Assembly (NCBI GenBank): GCA_017428725.1
Contig: JAFRQH010000037.1
Span: forward strand, 25,713 to 89,712
Source: Bacteroidales bacterium
Lineage (GTDB): Bacteria > Bacteroidota > Bacteroidia > Bacteroidales > UBA932
Direction of reading: 5' to 3'
DNA: 64,000 bases
Under the pieces are notes generated by a model. The model saw nothing but the letters and a program-made list of their open reading frames with translations. It searched no databases and was not told the DNA's origin. Each line of letters starts with the position of its first letter. Position 1 is the first letter of the stretch. The translations under genes and the position numbers were made by a program. Positions 17,855 through 26,694 of this stretch are shown one piece after another.

Positions 17855-19312
17855 ATGCACCTCCATTCATTTGCCATTCTGGTGCTGGCCGTCCTGACCG
17901 CGTGTCGGGGCGGCCTTGCGCCTGAAGCCCCCGCCGAGGAGGTAGTGGAGGCCGTGACCTACACCACCTCCGTGGACGGGCTCCGCTTCGAGCCGGGCAC
18001 GGTGCGGCTGATGCGGCCCGGCGCTGCCGCGGCCTTCCGCGTCACGCTGACCGGCGAGACCTTCCAGACCATCGACGGGTTCGGCCTGGCCCTCACCCAG
18101 GCCAGCTGCTACCATCTGCTGCAGATGCCGGCGGCCGACCGCACGGCCTTCCTGCGCGAGCTCTTCGAGCGCAGGGAGGGGCTGGGCTCCTCGCTGATCC
18201 GCGTGTGCATCGGCGGGTCGGACTTCTCGATGGACGAGTTCTCCTGGTGCGACGAGCCCGGGATGGAGCATTTCGGCGTCCACCCGCTGGACACCCAGTA
18301 CCTGTTCCCCATCCTGGACGAGATCTACGCCATCAATCCCGACGTGCAGATCATCGGCTCGCCGTGGAGCTGCCCGCGCTGGATGAAAGTGGCCGAGGAC
18401 GGGTCCACGCCCCACAACGACTGGGTGGCGGGCCACCTGGGCGAGGCCTACTACCGCGACTATGCCGACTATTTCGTGGGCTGGATCCGCGAGATGCAGC
18501 GCCGGGGCTACAAGGTGATGGGCGTGACCCTGCAGAACGAACCGCTCCACCGCGGCAATTCGATGTCCACCTATATGTCCTGGCAGGAGCAGAGCAACTT
18601 CATCAAGTGGGCCGTCGGCCCCGCCTTCGCCGCGGCCGGCCTGAAGACCAAGGTCCTGGTCTACGACCACAACTACAACTACGACAACAACGGCCCCCAG
18701 CAGGACTATCCGCTCCATATCTTCGAGGACCCGGAGGCGAACCGCTTCGTGGCCGGCTCCGCCTGGCACAACTACGGCGGCACGCCCGCGATGCTGGACG
18801 GCGTGCACGAACGCTTCCCAGACAAGGACATCTATTTCACAGAGGCCTCCATCGGCACGTGGAACTACAAGTTCGAGGACTGCCTGATCAACGATTTCCG
18901 GGACATCTTCCTCGGCACGCTGGGCCGCTGGGGCCGGGGCGTGACGCTCTGGAACCTGATGCTGGACTACCAGGGCAAGCCCTTCCGCCCGCGCGGGTGC
19001 AGCACCTGCTACGGCGCCGTGTCCATCAGCGCGACGGACCATACGCTGGGTTCGATCGTGCGCAACTCCCACTACTACGACGTGGCGCACTGCTCGAAGG
19101 TCCTGCAGCCGGGAGCCGTCCGGCTCGGGACCACCGGCTATCGGGCCACGGGCCTGACATACCAGCTGTACCGCAATCCGGACGGCTCCTATGCGGCGCT
19201 GATCCTCAACGAAGGGGGATCGGAAGCGCAGGTGTGTTTCGTGACGGACAAGTATTCCGTGGCGTGCCGCGTGCCGGCCCGTGCGGTCCAGTCCGTCCTC
19301 TGGCAGGAATAG
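17855..19312 (+). CDS. GH30 family glycosidase, probable beta-1,6-glucanase
   Basis: The protein has 485 residues, with a lipoprotein-type signal (V-L-T-A-C). GH30 signatures are clear: I-D-G-F-G at the N-terminus, S-P-W-S-C-P-R-W-M-K, acid/base Glu229 in T-L-Q-N-E-P, and nucleophile Glu330 in Y-F-T-E-A-S. A small beta-domain follows. GH30 includes beta-1,6-glucanases (GH30_3) and glucosylceramidases (GH30_1). Next to GH16 and GH3 the beta-1,6-glucanase role, removing laminarin side branches, is the best inference. It is the last gene of the PUL; the convergent sulfatase gene ends one base away. Confidence 0.88.
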   Translation: MHLHSFAILVLAVLTACRGGLAPEAPAEEVVEAVTYTTSVDGLRFEPGTVRLMRPGAAAAFRVTLTGETFQTIDGFGLALTQASCYHLLQMPAADRTAFLRELFERREGLGSSLIRVCIGGSDFSMDEFSWCDEPGMEHFGVHPLDTQYLFPILDEIYAINPDVQIIGSPWSCPRWMKVAEDGSTPHNDWVAGHLGEAYYRDYADYFVGWIREMQRRGYKVMGVTLQNEPLHRGNSMSTYMSWQEQSNFIKWAVGPAFAAAGLKTKVLVYDHNYNYDNNGPQQDYPLHIFEDPEANRFVAGSAWHNYGGTPAMLDGVHERFPDKDIYFTEASIGTWNYKFEDCLINDFRDIFLGTLGRWGRGVTLWNLMLDYQGKPFRPRGCSTCYGAVSISATDHTLGSIVRNSHYYDVAHCSKVLQPGAVRLGTTGYRATGLTYQLYRNPDGSYAALILNEGGSEAQVCFVTDKYSVACRVPARAVQSVLWQE

Positions 19313-19313
19313 G

Positions 19314-20783
19314 CTACTCCCCTGGGAAGAGCGGGAAGAGCGGGTTGGGGACGTGCTCGCGCGCCATCACGGCCTTGAGCTCCTCGACCTTGTCGGGGTG
19401 TTCGGCCACGACGTCGTGCTCCTCGGCGGGGTCGTCGTCGATGTTGTAGAGCTCATAGTGGTCGGCGGGCGTGCCGATGCCCAGCCGGATGAGCTTCCAG
19501 GGCCCGATGCGGGCCGCCTGGCTGTTGCGCTCGGCGAACTCGAAGTAGATGAAGTCGTGCTCTTTCTGGCCCTTGCGGCCCTCAAGCGTGGGCAGCAGGC
19601 TGATGCCGTCCATGTCGGCGACCTTGGCCTTGGGGTCCAGCACGGTGCGGAAGGTCGGCATCATGTCCCAGAAGGAGCAGGCGAGGCCGGACTCCGTGCC
19701 GGGGGCCACGTGGCCGGGCCACTCCACGATCATCGGCACGCGGATGCCGCCCTCGTAGAGGTCGCGCTTGTAGCCGCGCCAGGGGCCGTTGGAGTTGAAG
19801 AAGTCCGGGTCGGCGCCGCCCTCGAGGTGCGGGCCGTTGTCGCTGGCGAACAGGATGATGGTGTTCTCATACACGCCCAGCTCCTTGAGCTTGGCCACGA
19901 TCTCGCCCACGTACTTGTCCAGGCGCGAGACCATCGCCGCGAAGGTGGCGTGGGGCTCGGGCGAGCTGCAGTAGCCGCCGATGCGGAAGCGCGGGTGGCC
20001 CTGGTCCTGGCCGGCCCAGGGTGTCTCCTCGGGGAACTTCGCGCGGTATTTCTGGATGATCTCGTCCTCGGGGACGATCAGCTCGGCGTGGGGGATGGTG
20101 GTCGGCACCCACATGAAGAAGGGCTTGCCGTCGGCCACGGCTTTCTCCATGAATTCCAAGGATTTCTGGTGGATCAGGTCGCCGGAGTAGGTGCCCTGGC
20201 CGTAGGGGATCTCGGGGACGTTGTCCTCGAGCAGGACCTTGGTGTCGTTGTCCCAGAGGTGGTCGGGGTAGTAGCTGTGGGCCAGGGTCTGGCAGTTGTA
20301 GCCGAAGAACTGGTCCACGCCCATCAGCCCGGGATTGCCCTCGGTGGTGATGAAGCCCAGGCCCCACTTGCCGAAGGCGCCGGTGCGGTAGCCCGCGTCG
20401 CGGAAGTCGTGGAAGATGGTGCGCGTGCCGGCGGGCAGCTCCTGCTGGCCCTCGGTGATGCCGGGCGCACGGCCCTTGACGGGCTTGTTGCCGCGGATCG
20501 GGGTGTGGCCGGTGTGCGTGCCGGTGAGCAGGCACGACCGGGACGGGGCGCTCACGGCCACGCCGGCGTAGCACTGCGTGAAGCGCAGGCCGCGGCTGGC
20601 CAGCGCGTCGATGTTGGGGGTTTCGATGAGTTGCTGCCCATAGCAGCCGAGGTCGCCCCAGCCCAGGTCGTCGGCAAGGATGAAGACGACGTTGGGGCGC
20701 TGGGCCTCCTGCTTCTGGCCGCAGCCGGCGAGTGCGCCTCCGGCGGCCACGAGGGCTCCTGCTTTCAGTAGTTTGTGGTTCAT
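19314..20783 (-). CDS. Ser-type (anaerobic) sulfatase, lipoprotein
   Basis: The protein has 489 residues. Lipobox A-L-A-G-C (Cys21) is followed by the N-terminal metal motif A-D-D-L-G-W-G-D. The activation motif is S-A-P-S-R with Ser78 as the formylglycine precursor, so it needs an anaerobic sulfatase-maturating radical SAM enzyme; none lies in this window. Later S1-family metal-ligand segments include A-S-D-N-G-P-H. Substrate unknown; host mucin or algal sulfated sugars are typical for the family. It follows the C69 peptidase gene by 9 bases on the same strand and has the ACGATATG start context seen at several genes here. Confidence 0.92.
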   Translation of the reverse strand: MNHKLLKAGALVAAGGALAGCGQKQEAQRPNVVFILADDLGWGDLGCYGQQLIETPNIDALASRGLRFTQCYAGVAVSAPSRSCLLTGTHTGHTPIRGNKPVKGRAPGITEGQQELPAGTRTIFHDFRDAGYRTGAFGKWGLGFITTEGNPGLMGVDQFFGYNCQTLAHSYYPDHLWDNDTKVLLEDNVPEIPYGQGTYSGDLIHQKSLEFMEKAVADGKPFFMWVPTTIPHAELIVPEDEIIQKYRAKFPEETPWAGQDQGHPRFRIGGYCSSPEPHATFAAMVSRLDKYVGEIVAKLKELGVYENTIILFASDNGPHLEGGADPDFFNSNGPWRGYKRDLYEGGIRVPMIVEWPGHVAPGTESGLACSFWDMMPTFRTVLDPKAKVADMDGISLLPTLEGRKGQKEHDFIYFEFAERNSQAARIGPWKLIRLGIGTPADHYELYNIDDDPAEEHDVVAEHPDKVEELKAVMAREHVPNPLFPLFPGE

Positions 20784-20792
20784 ATCGTTTGG

Positions 20793-22490
20793 TTATTTGG
20801 ATTCGAGGACGGGACTGTGGGGATCGCGGGCCACGGCGGCCTTCCAGATGTCGTTGTAGCCGCCGTATTCGAGCTTGTCGGGGAAGCCCGGGCCGTATTC
20901 GGTGTGGAGGAACGAGCCGTCGGGGGCCTGGGCCTTGACGTTGCCGTCGATGAACTTGACGAGCAGCAGCTCCTCGAGCTTGGTCCAGGCGGCGAACTGC
21001 TTCTGGGCCGTCTCCACGCTGTATTTGGTCATCAGTCTGCGCGCCTTGCGCAGGCGCCCCTTCTGCACGAGCTTCGCGAGCTTGGCGTCCATCGCGGGGA
21101 TGCCGCGCTCCAGCTGGTCGCGCTCGAAGGCGTCCGCCGCCGCGCGCGCCACGGGCGCCATCCGGTCGTACATCTTGTAGCAGGCGTTGGCCACGCGGTT
21201 GCACATCCAGAACTGGGCGGTGGGGCTGTAGTGGAGCAGGTCGCCGTTGCCCTCGCGCAGGCACTCGGGGACCTTGGTGATATTGGCGTAAATCGGTGTC
21301 AGGTAGGAGGTTGCGGCGTCGTCACAGCCGAACCAGATCAGGGCGCCCACCTCGGCGGGCAGGGAGCCGCGCGCCTGGGCGACGAACCAGAAGCCGGTCT
21401 GCTGGGTGGCGATGGCGCGCTCGTTGGTGTAGCGCCTGCCCTCCCATTCGAAGCTCATCGGCCGCCAGCGGTAGGGAAGGCCGTTGCCGCCCGCACCGAT
21501 GTCGGTGGTCATGTCCATCGGGGTCCCCTCATAGTGGTCGCGCATCACGTCGGCCACGTCCTTGACGCTCACCTTGGCGGCGGGCTTGATCCAGAGCGGC
21601 ATCTCGCCGGCGAGGTCGTAGCCCATCGCGTAGTCCAGCCAGTCGGCGGCGGGGCGGGAGACTTCCCGCCCGTCCTCCTCGTAGGCGAAGATCCCCTTGC
21701 CGAGGATGTTGAAGGCGCTCCAGGCACGGGCGTCGCAGGCGCGGGCCCCGCCGAAGTCGAGCGGGTTGTAGACATCGCGGAAGCTGAAGTCCTCGTCGCT
21801 GCCCTCATACCAGCCCTGCGCACGGGCGAAGCTGATCACGTCCGGGGCGAAGAGGCAGTTGTCGGGGTCGTCCTGCGGGAAGCGCGTGATGCGGGCCTGG
21901 TTGGCGTGTGCACAGATGTAGCCGTCGGGGATGCGGCGGGCCACCCACACGATGCCCCGCTCCTTGGCGCCCTTGCCCACGAGGTCCATCACCCAGCACT
22001 CCTGCGGGTCGGCGATGGAGAAGGTCTCGCCCTCGGAGGGGTAGCCGTAGCGGCTCGCCAGGTCCACGATGGTCTGGATGGCCTCGCGGGCCGTGCTGGC
22101 GCGCTGCAGGGTCACGTAGATCAGGGACCCGTAGTCCATGATGCCGGCCGGGTCGGCCTGCTCCTCGCGGCCGCCCCACGTGGTCTCGCCGATGATGAGC
22201 TGGCGGCTGTTCATGTTGCCGACGGTCTGCCACGTGCGGGCCACCTGGTCGATGCTGCCCAGCGGCTTGCCGGAGTCCCAGTCGCGGATGGCGAGCTGCG
22301 CGCCGGCGCGGAAACGCGCGGCCGGGCGGAAATACAGTTCCCCGAACAGGCCGTGGGAGTCGGCGGCGTAGGAGACCATGCTGGAGCCGTCGACGCTGGC
22401 TCCTGGCGTCACGATCACGTTGGTACAGGCGTCCGTCCGCCCGGACGCCAGGAGCGCCAGGGCGAGGAGGGTGCACAGAAATTTTCGCAT
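20793..22490 (-). CDS. C69 family dipeptidase (PepD-like), secreted
   Basis: The protein has 565 residues. A signal peptide ends at Ala21, so that Cys22 (D-A-C-T-N-V) becomes the N-terminal nucleophile, as in the C69/U34 Ntn-hydrolase family. Family segments include G-S-S-M-V-S-Y-A-A-D-S-H, I-G-E-T-T-W-G-G-R and W-V-A-R-R-I-P-D-G-Y-I-C-A-H-A-N-Q-A-R-I. Members hydrolyse dipeptides. It is the first gene of a two-gene unit with the sulfatase. The short divergent region 22491-22521 must hold its promoter, but I see no clean minus-strand TAnnTTTG there. Confidence 0.9.
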   Translation of the reverse strand: MRKFLCTLLALALLASGRTDACTNVIVTPGASVDGSSMVSYAADSHGLFGELYFRPAARFRAGAQLAIRDWDSGKPLGSIDQVARTWQTVGNMNSRQLIIGETTWGGREEQADPAGIMDYGSLIYVTLQRASTAREAIQTIVDLASRYGYPSEGETFSIADPQECWVMDLVGKGAKERGIVWVARRIPDGYICAHANQARITRFPQDDPDNCLFAPDVISFARAQGWYEGSDEDFSFRDVYNPLDFGGARACDARAWSAFNILGKGIFAYEEDGREVSRPAADWLDYAMGYDLAGEMPLWIKPAAKVSVKDVADVMRDHYEGTPMDMTTDIGAGGNGLPYRWRPMSFEWEGRRYTNERAIATQQTGFWFVAQARGSLPAEVGALIWFGCDDAATSYLTPIYANITKVPECLREGNGDLLHYSPTAQFWMCNRVANACYKMYDRMAPVARAAADAFERDQLERGIPAMDAKLAKLVQKGRLRKARRLMTKYSVETAQKQFAAWTKLEELLLVKFIDGNVKAQAPDGSFLHTEYGPGFPDKLEYGGYNDIWKAAVARDPHSPVLESK

Positions 22491-22506
22491 TTTATCTTTT
22501 CTTTGT

Positions 22507-22514
22507 TAACTTTG
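22507..22514 (+). promoter_or_regulatory. -7 box for the small secreted protein and pheS
   Basis: TAACTTTG matches TAnnTTTG and ends 7 nt before the ATG at 22522, predicting a leaderless or near-leaderless mRNA. Confidence 0.65.
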
Positions 22515-22521
22515 CAGACTT

Positions 22522-22932
22522 ATGAGTTACAAAGCTATAAAATTTTTCGGGATTACCGCCCTGCTGCTCCTGCCTTTGTGGCTCGGAGCGCAGGAGCCCA
22601 CCGAGGCCGAGGAGATCAAGCAGATGCGCGAGGCCATCGACAGGCAGATCGACAACTACACCAATCTGCTGGACCTGGAGGACTGGCAGGTCTTCTACCT
22701 CGACTCCATCCTGACCCACGACTACGAGGCGATGCGCCTGGAGCTCAAGGGCCTGCGGGATGCCAAGATCGGCAACATCGACGCCTACACCATGGCGCAG
22801 GACAAGTGGTCGGAGCAGATCTACAACTCCCTGCAGAAGGTCTTCGACGAGAACCAGTGGACCAAGTACCTCAAGACCGGCGCTTCCCGCGAGAAGAAAG
22901 CCCGCGACAAGCGTGCCGCCAAACGCAAATAG
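22522..22932 (+). CDS. Secreted helical hypothetical protein upstream of pheS
   Basis: The protein has 136 residues. A signal peptide (ending L-W-L-G-A-Q) is followed by an entirely helical, highly charged mature part with a Lys/Arg-rich tail (E-K-K-A-R-D-K-R-A-A-K-R-K). I do not recognise a named domain. The segment L-E-D-W-Q-V-F-Y-L-D-S-I-L resembles small secreted Bacteroidales proteins of unknown role. The pheS ATG follows one base after its stop, so the two are cotranscribed, although nothing in the sequence suggests a shared function. Confidence 0.7.
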   Translation: MSYKAIKFFGITALLLLPLWLGAQEPTEAEEIKQMREAIDRQIDNYTNLLDLEDWQVFYLDSILTHDYEAMRLELKGLRDAKIGNIDAYTMAQDKWSEQIYNSLQKVFDENQWTKYLKTGASREKKARDKRAAKRK

Positions 22933-22933
22933 T

Positions 22934-23971
22934 ATGAAAAGAGAAGATATCGACAAAGTCCTTGCGGAGCTGAAGGCTCTCCAGTGCAAGACGCAGAAGG
23001 AAGTCGAGGAGGCGCGCGTGCGGTTCCTCGGCAAGAAAGGCGAGATCACGGCGCTCTTCGAGGAGTTCCGCACCGTGGACAAGGAGATGAAGCGCGAGTT
23101 CGGCCGCACGCTCAACGAGCTCAAGAACGCCGCGCAGGAGACCATCGACCGCCTGCGCGAGACGGTGGGCGAGCAGGGCGCCGCCGAGGGTCCCAAGCAG
23201 GACCTCACGATGCCCGGCGACCCGCTGGAGCTGGGTTCCCGGCACCCGGTGTCGATCGTCCGCCAGGAGATCGTGGACATCTTCCGCAAGTTCGGCTACG
23301 ACGTGGCCGAGGGCCCGGAGATCGAGGACGACTACCACGTCTTCGAGGCGCTGAACTTCCCGCCCAACCACCCGGCGCGCGACATGCAGGACACCTTCTT
23401 CGTGTCCACCGGCCACCCCAACCCCCTGCTGCTCCGCACGCACACGTCCAGCGTGCAGGTGCGCACGATGGAGCGGATGAAGCCGCCCATCCGCGTCATC
23501 TGCCCGGGCCGCGTGTTCCGCAACGAGGCCATCAGCGCCCGCGCGCACTGCATCTTCCACCAGGTGGAGGGTCTCTACATCGACGAAGGCGTGACCTTCG
23601 CCGACCTCAAGCAGGCCATCCTGCTGTTCGCCCGCGAGATGTTCGGTCCCGAGACCGAGATCCGGATGCGGCCGTCCTTCTTCCCCTTCACGGAGCCGTC
23701 CGCCGAGGTGGACGTCAGCTGCAACATCTGCCACGGCAAGGGCTGCAACATCTGCAAGGGCACGGGCTGGCTGGAGATCCTGGGCTGCGGGATGGTGGAT
23801 CCCAACGTGCTGGAAGCCAGCGGGATCGACTCCAAGAAATACAGCGGCTTCGCCTTCGGTATGGGCCTGGAGCGCATCGCGATGCTCAAGTGGCGGGTCA
23901 ACGACCTGCGCCACTACTTCGAGAACGATATGCGCTTCCTGCAGGAGTTCAATACCGCCGTCGAAGTCTAG
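22934..23971 (+). CDS. pheS: Phenylalanine--tRNA ligase alpha subunit
   Basis: The protein has 345 residues, normal for PheS. An N-terminal coiled-coil tRNA-binding arm (residues 1-85) is followed by the class II catalytic core: motif 1 around H-P-V-S-I-V-R-Q-E-I-V-D-I-F, motif 2 F-R-N-E-A-I-S-A-R-A-H-C-I-F-H-Q-V-E-G and motif 3 G-F-A-F-G-M-G-L-E-R-I-A-M. The Cys-rich insert C-N-I-C-H-G-K-G-C-N-I-C-K-G is usual in Bacteroidota PheS. It charges tRNA-Phe in the cytoplasm together with PheT, which is not next to it. The ATG at 22934 is chosen because it begins the conserved arm one base after the previous stop. Confidence 0.95.
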   Translation: MKREDIDKVLAELKALQCKTQKEVEEARVRFLGKKGEITALFEEFRTVDKEMKREFGRTLNELKNAAQETIDRLRETVGEQGAAEGPKQDLTMPGDPLELGSRHPVSIVRQEIVDIFRKFGYDVAEGPEIEDDYHVFEALNFPPNHPARDMQDTFFVSTGHPNPLLLRTHTSSVQVRTMERMKPPIRVICPGRVFRNEAISARAHCIFHQVEGLYIDEGVTFADLKQAILLFAREMFGPETEIRMRPSFFPFTEPSAEVDVSCNICHGKGCNICKGTGWLEILGCGMVDPNVLEASGIDSKKYSGFAFGMGLERIAMLKWRVNDLRHYFENDMRFLQEFNTAVEV

Positions 23972-23985
23972 ATCGATAGAGGGAT

Positions 23986-24012
23986 CCGCCGCCCGTTTTG
24001 GCCGGGCGGCGG
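23986..24012 (+). terminator. GC-rich hairpin after pheS
   Basis: Perfect 10-bp stem CCGCCGCCCG / CGGGCGGCGG with a 7-nt loop, 14 nt after the pheS stop. The 3' side has only a weak T-run (GTGTTTACTT), so it may be a leaky terminator or act before the queuosine genes. Confidence 0.55.
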
Positions 24013-24054
24013 GCCCTGTGTTTACTTGAAACCACGTTAAAAACAAGGATTGAA

Positions 24055-24753
24055 ATGTCAAAACCTCAATTCAGCACCAGGTTCCTGGTGATGGCAGTCG
24101 TACTCGTCGTCTGCCTGATTACGTCCAATTTCTTCGTGCCGCGCCTCTGGCAGGTGGGCAGGCTCCCCCTGCAGCTGTCCGGCGCCGTGCTGCTCTTTCC
24201 GGTCTCGTACATCCTCAACGACTGCATCACCGAGGTCTACGGCTACCGCAAGGCGCGCTTCGTCATCTGGCTGGCTTTCCTGCTCAGCGCCTTCGTGGCC
24301 CTGATGGCGCAGCTGGTCTGCTGGCTGCCCGCGCCGCTGCAGGACGGCAGCCGCCCCGTGGCCGAGAGCTTCAACGGCCTGTTCTCGATGGTCCCGAAGA
24401 CCACGGCCGCCTCGCTGGTGGCGTTCTTCGTGGGCTCCACGGTCAACGCCTGGATCATGAGCCGGATGAAGGTGGCCTCCCGCGGCCGGGAGTTCGGCCT
24501 GCGCGCCATCGTCTCCTCGCTGGGTGGCGAGATCGCCGACTCCGCGATCTTCTTCCCGGTGGTCTTCGGCGGTATCCTGACGCTGCCCGAGGCCCTCAAG
24601 CTCGCGGGGATGCAGGTCTGCGCCAAGGTCCTCTACGAGGTGGTGGCGCTCCCGCTGACCAGCTGGTTCGTGCACCGGGTCAAGGCCGCCGAGGAACTGG
24701 ATGTCTTCGATGACAACATCTCGTACAACCCCTTCAGGATCAAAGATATCTAA
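24055..24753 (+). CDS. Queuosine precursor transporter (YhhQ/DUF165 family)
   Basis: The protein has 232 residues with six to seven membrane helices. Family segments are S-Y-I-L-N-D-C-I-T-E-V-Y-G-Y-R-K-A-R, S-L-G-G-E-I-A-D-S-A-I-F-F and K-V-L-Y-E-V-V-A-L-P. YhhQ takes up preQ0/preQ1 for queuosine in tRNA. The link is supported here by queF, which starts 3 bases downstream. The ATG at 24055 is preceded by AAGGA, and upstream starts would include the pheS hairpin. Confidence 0.9.
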   Translation: MSKPQFSTRFLVMAVVLVVCLITSNFFVPRLWQVGRLPLQLSGAVLLFPVSYILNDCITEVYGYRKARFVIWLAFLLSAFVALMAQLVCWLPAPLQDGSRPVAESFNGLFSMVPKTTAASLVAFFVGSTVNAWIMSRMKVASRGREFGLRAIVSSLGGEIADSAIFFPVVFGGILTLPEALKLAGMQVCAKVLYEVVALPLTSWFVHRVKAAEELDVFDDNISYNPFRIKDI

Positions 24754-24756
24754 GCC

Positions 24757-25212
24757 ATGGACAGAAGCCTTGACGGCCTGCGGGCCCTCGGCCGCAAGAC
24801 GGCCTACAGCCAGGATTACGACCCCGGCGTGCTCGAAACCTTCGAGAACAAACACCCCGACAACGACTACTGGGTGCGCTTCAACTGTCCGGAATTCACG
24901 ACCCTCTGTCCGATCACCGGCCAGCCCGACTTCGGGGAGATCCGCATCAGCTACATCCCCGACGCACGGATGGTGGAGAGCAAGAGCCTCAAGCTCTATC
25001 TCTTCAGCTTCCGCAACCACGGCGACTTCCACGAAGACGTGGTCAACGTGATCATGAAGGACCTCATCCGCCTGATGGATCCCAAGTACATCGAGGTCAC
25101 GGGGACCTTCGTCCCGCGCGGAGGCATATCCATCTGGCCGTACGCCAATTACGGCCGTCCCGGGACGAAGTACGAGACGCTGGCGCAGCAGCGTTTCGCC
25201 ACGCACGAATAG
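24757..25212 (+). CDS. queF: NADPH-dependent 7-cyano-7-deazaguanine reductase
   Basis: The protein has 151 residues, the short single-domain (YkvM-type) QueF. The catalytic Cys51 lies in [14 protein letters not shown] with Asp58, and the QueF motif E-S-K-S-L-K-L-Y (residues 74-81) binds NADPH. It reduces preQ0 to preQ1 in queuosine synthesis. Paired with the upstream transporter, it suggests that the cell salvages preQ0. I see no other queuosine genes in the window. Confidence 0.95.
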   Translation: MDRSLDGLRALGRKTAYSQDYDPGVLETFENKHPDNDYWVRFNCPEFTTLCPITGQPDFGEIRISYIPDARMVESKSLKLYLFSFRNHGDFHEDVVNVIMKDLIRLMDPKYIEVTGTFVPRGGISIWPYANYGRPGTKYETLAQQRFATHE

Positions 25213-25247
25213 CGGTCCGGAATCTTTTCTTTCTTGCGGAAAAGCAT

Positions 25248-25255
25248 TAACTTTG
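25248..25255 (+). promoter_or_regulatory. -7 box of the hydG-hydF operon
   Basis: TAACTTTG, 22 nt before the hydG ATG. It indicates separate transcription of the maturase genes from the queuosine pair. Confidence 0.65.
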
Positions 25256-25277
25256 GTGTCCTTTTAATCAGTACACC

Positions 25278-26693
25278 ATGTACAATCCTTTATCCGTCCA
25301 CGCCGACGATTTCATCAACCACGAAGAGATCCTCGAGACGCTCGCCGAGGCGAAGGTCCAGAGCCGCAACCGCGCGCGCGTCGAGGAGATCCTCGCCAAG
25401 GCCGCCCTGTGCAAGGGCCTGACCCACCGCGAGGCTGCCATCCTGATGGACTGTGACGACCCGGTCCTCGAGGAGAAGATCTATGCCCTGGCCCGGCAGA
25501 TCAAAGAGAAGTTCTACGGCAACAGGATCGTCCTGTTCGCGCCGCTCTACCTTTCCAACTACTGCATCAACGGCTGTGTCTACTGCCCGTACCACGCCAA
25601 GAACCGCACAATCCCCCGCAAGAAGCTCACCCAGCCCGAGATCGAGGCGGAGGTGCGCGCGCTGATCCGCACCGGCCACAAGCGCCTGGCGGTCGAGGCC
25701 GGGGAGGACCCGCGCAACAATCCGCTTGAGTACATCCTCGACTCCATCAAGACCATCTATTCGGTGCAGGAGGGAGGCAACTCCATCCGCCGGGTCAACG
25801 TCAACATCGCCGCCACGGACGTGGAGTCGTACCGCAAGCTCAAGGCCGCCGGCATCGGCACCTACATCCTCTTCCAGGAGACGTACAACAAGGAGCAGTA
25901 CAAGCAGCTGCACCCCACCGGCCCCAAGAGCGACTACGACTGGCACACCGAGGCGATGGACCGTGCGCAGGAAGGCGGCTGCGACGACGTGGGCGTGGGC
26001 GTGCTCTTCGGCCTGAGCGGGTACCGCTACGAACTGGTGGGCCTGCTGATGCACGCCGAGCACCTCGAGGCGCGCTTCGGGGTGGGCCCGCACACCATCA
26101 GCATGCCGCGCATCTGTCCGGCGGACGACATCTCCCTGGAGAGCTTCCCGGACGCCCTGCCGGACGCGATCTTCCGCAAGATCGTGGCCGTGCTGCGCGT
26201 CGCCGTGCCCTACACCGGCATGATCATCTCCACGCGCGAATCCGCCCGGATGCGCAGCCAGCTGCTGGACTGCGGCATCTCCCAGATCAGCGGCGGGTCC
26301 CGCACCAGCGTGGGCGGCTACACCACCGTGGAGCGCCACGACGAGACCTCCCAGTTCGATGTCTCCGACACGCGCACCCTGGACGAGGTGGTCCGCTGGC
26401 TGCTGGAGCAGGACCACATCCCGAGCTTCTGCACGGCCTGCTACCGGGAGGGCCGCACCGGCGACCGCTTCATGAGCCTGTGCAAGAGCGGCAAGATCCA
26501 CCTCTGCTGCACGCCCAACGCGCTGATGACGCTCAAGGAGTACCTGATGGACTACGCCTCGCCCGAGACCCGTGCGGTCGGGGAGGCGCTCATCGCCCGG
26601 AGCCTGGGCGACATCCCCCTGGAGCGCACGCGAAGCATCACCGAGGAGCGCCTGCAGCGCATCCAGAACGGCGAGCGCGACTTCCGCTTCTAG
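25278..26693 (+). CDS. hydG: [FeFe]-hydrogenase maturase HydG (radical SAM tyrosine lyase)
   Basis: The protein has 471 residues. Radical SAM cluster ligands are Cys96, Cys100 and Cys103 (C-I-N-G-C-V-Y-C), and the auxiliary C-terminal cluster ligands are Cys385, Cys388 and Cys411 (C-T-A-C...C-C). HydG cleaves tyrosine to make the CO and CN ligands of the H-cluster. The C-terminal CX2CX22C motif separates it from the tyrosine lyase ThiH. It is followed by hydF after one base. The operon is convergent with the hydrogenase operon whose product it matures. Confidence 0.95.
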   Translation: MYNPLSVHADDFINHEEILETLAEAKVQSRNRARVEEILAKAALCKGLTHREAAILMDCDDPVLEEKIYALARQIKEKFYGNRIVLFAPLYLSNYCINGCVYCPYHAKNRTIPRKKLTQPEIEAEVRALIRTGHKRLAVEAGEDPRNNPLEYILDSIKTIYSVQEGGNSIRRVNVNIAATDVESYRKLKAAGIGTYILFQETYNKEQYKQLHPTGPKSDYDWHTEAMDRAQEGGCDDVGVGVLFGLSGYRYELVGLLMHAEHLEARFGVGPHTISMPRICPADDISLESFPDALPDAIFRKIVAVLRVAVPYTGMIISTRESARMRSQLLDCGISQISGGSRTSVGGYTTVERHDETSQFDVSDTRTLDEVVRWLLEQDHIPSFCTACYREGRTGDRFMSLCKSGKIHLCCTPNALMTLKEYLMDYASPETRAVGEALIARSLGDIPLERTRSITEERLQRIQNGERDFRF

Positions 26694-26694
26694 T

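Noticed and set aside
23986..24054. Possible preQ1 riboswitch before the queuosine transporter
   Set aside because: The hairpin lies 14 nt after the pheS stop and looks like a terminator; I cannot match the class I loop and A-rich tail pattern. An Rfam scan with the preQ1 models would settle it.
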